From: Gp6-AA40 sp963742105
GTDB taxonomy: Bacteria > Acidobacteriota > Vicinamibacteria > Vicinamibacterales > UBA2999
Length of the DNA: 64,000 nucleotides
Direction of reading: 5' to 3'
Assembly (NCBI GenBank): GCA_963742105.1
Contig: CAVUKN010000007.1
Span: 1,674,001 to 1,738,000, forward strand
The translations under genes and the position numbers were made by a program. The notes under the pieces are model-generated. The model ran no database searches, was not told the DNA's origin, and worked only from the letters and a program-made list of their open reading frames with translations. How positions within the stretch are numbered: position 1 is the stretch's first letter; each line of letters opens with the position of its first letter. Shown piece by piece: positions 62,372 through 64,000 of the stretch.

Positions 62372-64000
62372 ATGGGTTCCCCAAGCTCATTGGCTTCCGC
62401 GTCTACTCCGAGGAGATCGACGCGCCAGCTATGGCGTCGGAGGGTCGAGCTGTTGTGTTTCGCTGCACGCCTGTCCTCGTATGTCGTCGCTTTCCTGACT
62501 ATCAGCGCATCGGCATTCGCGCAACCTCTCTCAACGATTCGGATCGAGGTACACGCGGACGCTGGTCCGGTGGCAGACGCCGAAGTCATCGTGGGCGGGA
62601 TGACGTACAGAACGGCCGCTGACGGCGTCGTCGCGATCTCCGTCGCGGCCGGAACCATCGAATTTGCGGTCGTCAAAGCGCCGTTCGCGGCGGTCACCTC
62701 CTCGGTCGCCGTGGCGGCAGGGCAGACTCAGTCCGTACGGGTCGACTTACTGCGCCCACCGACGTTCGAGGAAGCGATCACGGTATCGGCCACGCGAACA
62801 GGCAGGCGCCTTGAAGATCAGCCGCTGCGGGTCGAGGTGCTTGCCCGTGAAGAGATCGAAGAAAAGCTTCTGATGACCCCCGGCGACATCGTCATGATGC
62901 TCAACGAGATGGGGGGAATGCGCGTCCAGGCCACGTCGCCGTCCCTCGGTGCGGCCAGCGTTCGCATCCAGGGTATGCGTGGCCGCTATACACGGTTTCT
63001 GTCCGATGGACTCCCGCTGTTCGGCGAAGTCGGCGGACTCGGCCTGCTGCAGATTCCCCCGATGGATCTCGGTCGGGTCGAAGTGATCAAGGGCGTGGCG
63101 TCCTCTCTTTATGGCGCTGGGGCGATGGGAGGAGTGATCAACCTTCTCTCACGACGTCCGGCCGCGCAGTCGGAATACGAAGCTCTCGTCAACCGCTCGA
63201 CGCGCGGCGGGACGGATGCGGTCGGCTGGTTGGCAAGTCCCGCGCGACAGGGCTGGGCGGTCACGATGTTGGGCGGAGGCCACTGGCAGGAAGTCAACGA
63301 CGTGAATGACGATGGCTGGGCCGACCTCGCCGGTTACTCACGCGCGGTCCTCAGACCGAGGGTCTTCTGGGATGGAGGAGACGGGCGCACGTTCTTCGCG
63401 ACTGCCGGGTTGACACGTGAGGACCGCTCGGGAGGCACGGTGCCGGGTGGCGTCGTGCCGGATGGAAGTTCGTACACCGAAGCGTTAGACACCACGCGGT
63501 GGGACGTGGGCGCGGTTGGGCAGAGAGTCGTTCGTGGAGCTCTCGTCAGCACACGCCTTGCCGCGATGCAGCAGCGCCACCGGCATCAATTTGGGGAAAT
63601 CCAGGAAGACGACCAGCATCAGACCGTGTTCGCGGAAACGACTGTGCGGGCGCGCATCAGGCGACACACGGTTGTTGGCGGCATCGCCTTCGAACGGGAC
63701 GCCTACCGCCCATACGATGTGCCGCAGTTCCGCCACACCTTCACGGTTCCCGGATTGTTTGTGCAGGACGACTTCGATGTGGCTCGATGGCTGTCGCTCA
63801 GTGTCAGCGGTCGCGTTGATCATCACAGCGAATATGGAACGTTCTTCAGCCCGCGCGTTGCCGCTCTTGTGCGCTCGGGGGCGTGGTCCAGTCGCCTGTC
63901 GCTCGGGACGGGATTTTTCGGACCCTCGGCGCTGACTGAAGAAACCGAGGCAGCGGGCCTGACCCGATTGCAGATACCGCGAGCGCTCCGCGCGGAGAAA
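62372..64000 (+). CDS. TonB-dependent receptor (5' part, runs off the window)
   Basis: 543 codons without a stop to the window edge. ATG 62372 opens a frame with a signal peptide late in a basic N-terminus (LSSYVVAFLTISASAFAQ, about 45-65). A carboxypeptidase-like/CarboxypepD_reg N-terminal segment follows, then a plug domain: EAITVSATRTGRRLEDQPLRVEV, PGDIVMMLNEMGGMRVQ, RIQGMRGRYTRFLSDGLPLFG, RVEVIKGVASSLYGAGAMGGVINLLS. Then come barrel strands. It imports a ligand such as vitamin B12 or a siderophore/carbohydrate across the outer membrane. Confidence 0.85.
   Translation, partial: MGSPSSLASASTPRRSTRQLWRRRVELLCFAARLSSYVVAFLTISASAFAQPLSTIRIEVHADAGPVADAEVIVGGMTYRTAADGVVAISVAAGTIEFAVVKAPFAAVTSSVAVAAGQTQSVRVDLLRPPTFEEAITVSATRTGRRLEDQPLRVEVLAREEIEEKLLMTPGDIVMMLNEMGGMRVQATSPSLGAASVRIQGMRGRYTRFLSDGLPLFGEVGGLGLLQIPPMDLGRVEVIKGVASSLYGAGAMGGVINLLSRRPAAQSEYEALVNRSTRGGTDAVGWLASPARQGWAVTMLGGGHWQEVNDVNDDGWADLAGYSRAVLRPRVFWDGGDGRTFFATAGLTREDRSGGTVPGGVVPDGSSYTEALDTTRWDVGAVGQRVVRGALVSTRLAAMQQRHRHQFGEIQEDDQHQTVFAETTVRARIRRHTVVGGIAFERDAYRPYDVPQFRHTFTVPGLFVQDDFDVARWLSLSVSGRVDHHSEYGTFFSPRVAALVRSGAWSSRLSLGTGFFGPSALTEETEAAGLTRLQIPRALRAEK

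Noticed and set aside
1..64000. Insertion sequences, integrases or phage genes
   Set aside because: No transposase, integrase or structural phage motif was seen in any frame.

Overview
The window is a GC-rich bacterial chromosome segment. Its gene content suggests an Acidobacteriota genome of the Vicinamibacteria type: DUF6152-type secreted proteins, a DUF885 lipoprotein, a DUF255/YyaL thioredoxin-domain protein, M1/M28/M48 peptidases, TonB receptors, several sigma-54 activators and YtxH proteins. This placement is inferred from protein families only; there is no rRNA gene in the window.

Layout. 0-10 kb: a GDSL esterase divergent from a stand-alone phosphoglucose isomerase, a PP2C phosphatase, two large sigma-54 activators, a PilZ-like protein and a metallo-beta-lactamase (MBL) fold hydrolase. 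10-20 kb: exported enzymes (M1 aminopeptidase, di-haem peroxidase, esterase, MBL, two small secreted proteins), then a sigma-70 factor fused to a phenylalanyl-tRNA-synthetase-like domain, a DUF2585 membrane protein and a truncated TonB receptor. 20-30 kb: tRNA-Leu(TAA), a structured non-coding stretch ending in a strong terminator, a three-gene operon (methyltransferase, TIR/deoxyribosyltransferase-like protein, autoinducer-synthase-like acyltransferase) and a large hybrid histidine kinase. 30-40 kb: DUF255, M48 and YihY genes, YtxH proteins, an mlaEFD lipid-transport operon and an NtrC-type response regulator. 40-46 kb: a leucine/isovalerate catabolic operon (methylcrotonyl-CoA carboxylase beta and alpha, enoyl-CoA hydratase, HMG-CoA lyase). 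46-64 kb: PHP, OsmC, glycosyltransferase-like and bacterioferritin genes, an aldo/keto reductase, a RibD-C protein, a kinase-like protein, M28, cytochrome, exported methyltransferase, TraB/GumN and DUF885 genes, and the 5' part of a TonB receptor running off the end.

Two genome-wide properties stand out. First, about fifteen genes are broken by roughly thirty frameshifts. Nearly all are single extra bases whose removal restores an intact family-length protein, so they most likely reflect sequencing or assembly insertions. Second, the gaps at gene ends hold low-complexity heptamer arrays (CGTGAAT, CCCTGCC, ACTTCTG, GAAAGTG), inverted repeats and dispersed words. They often overlap stop codons and sometimes extend into the coding termini. 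Several genes have a -10 box about 6 nt before the start codon, which suggests leaderless transcripts.

The strongest candidates for something new are the sigma factor-PheS-like fusion (17220-18479), the TIR-like/acyltransferase operon (22892-25603) and the heptamer repeat system.
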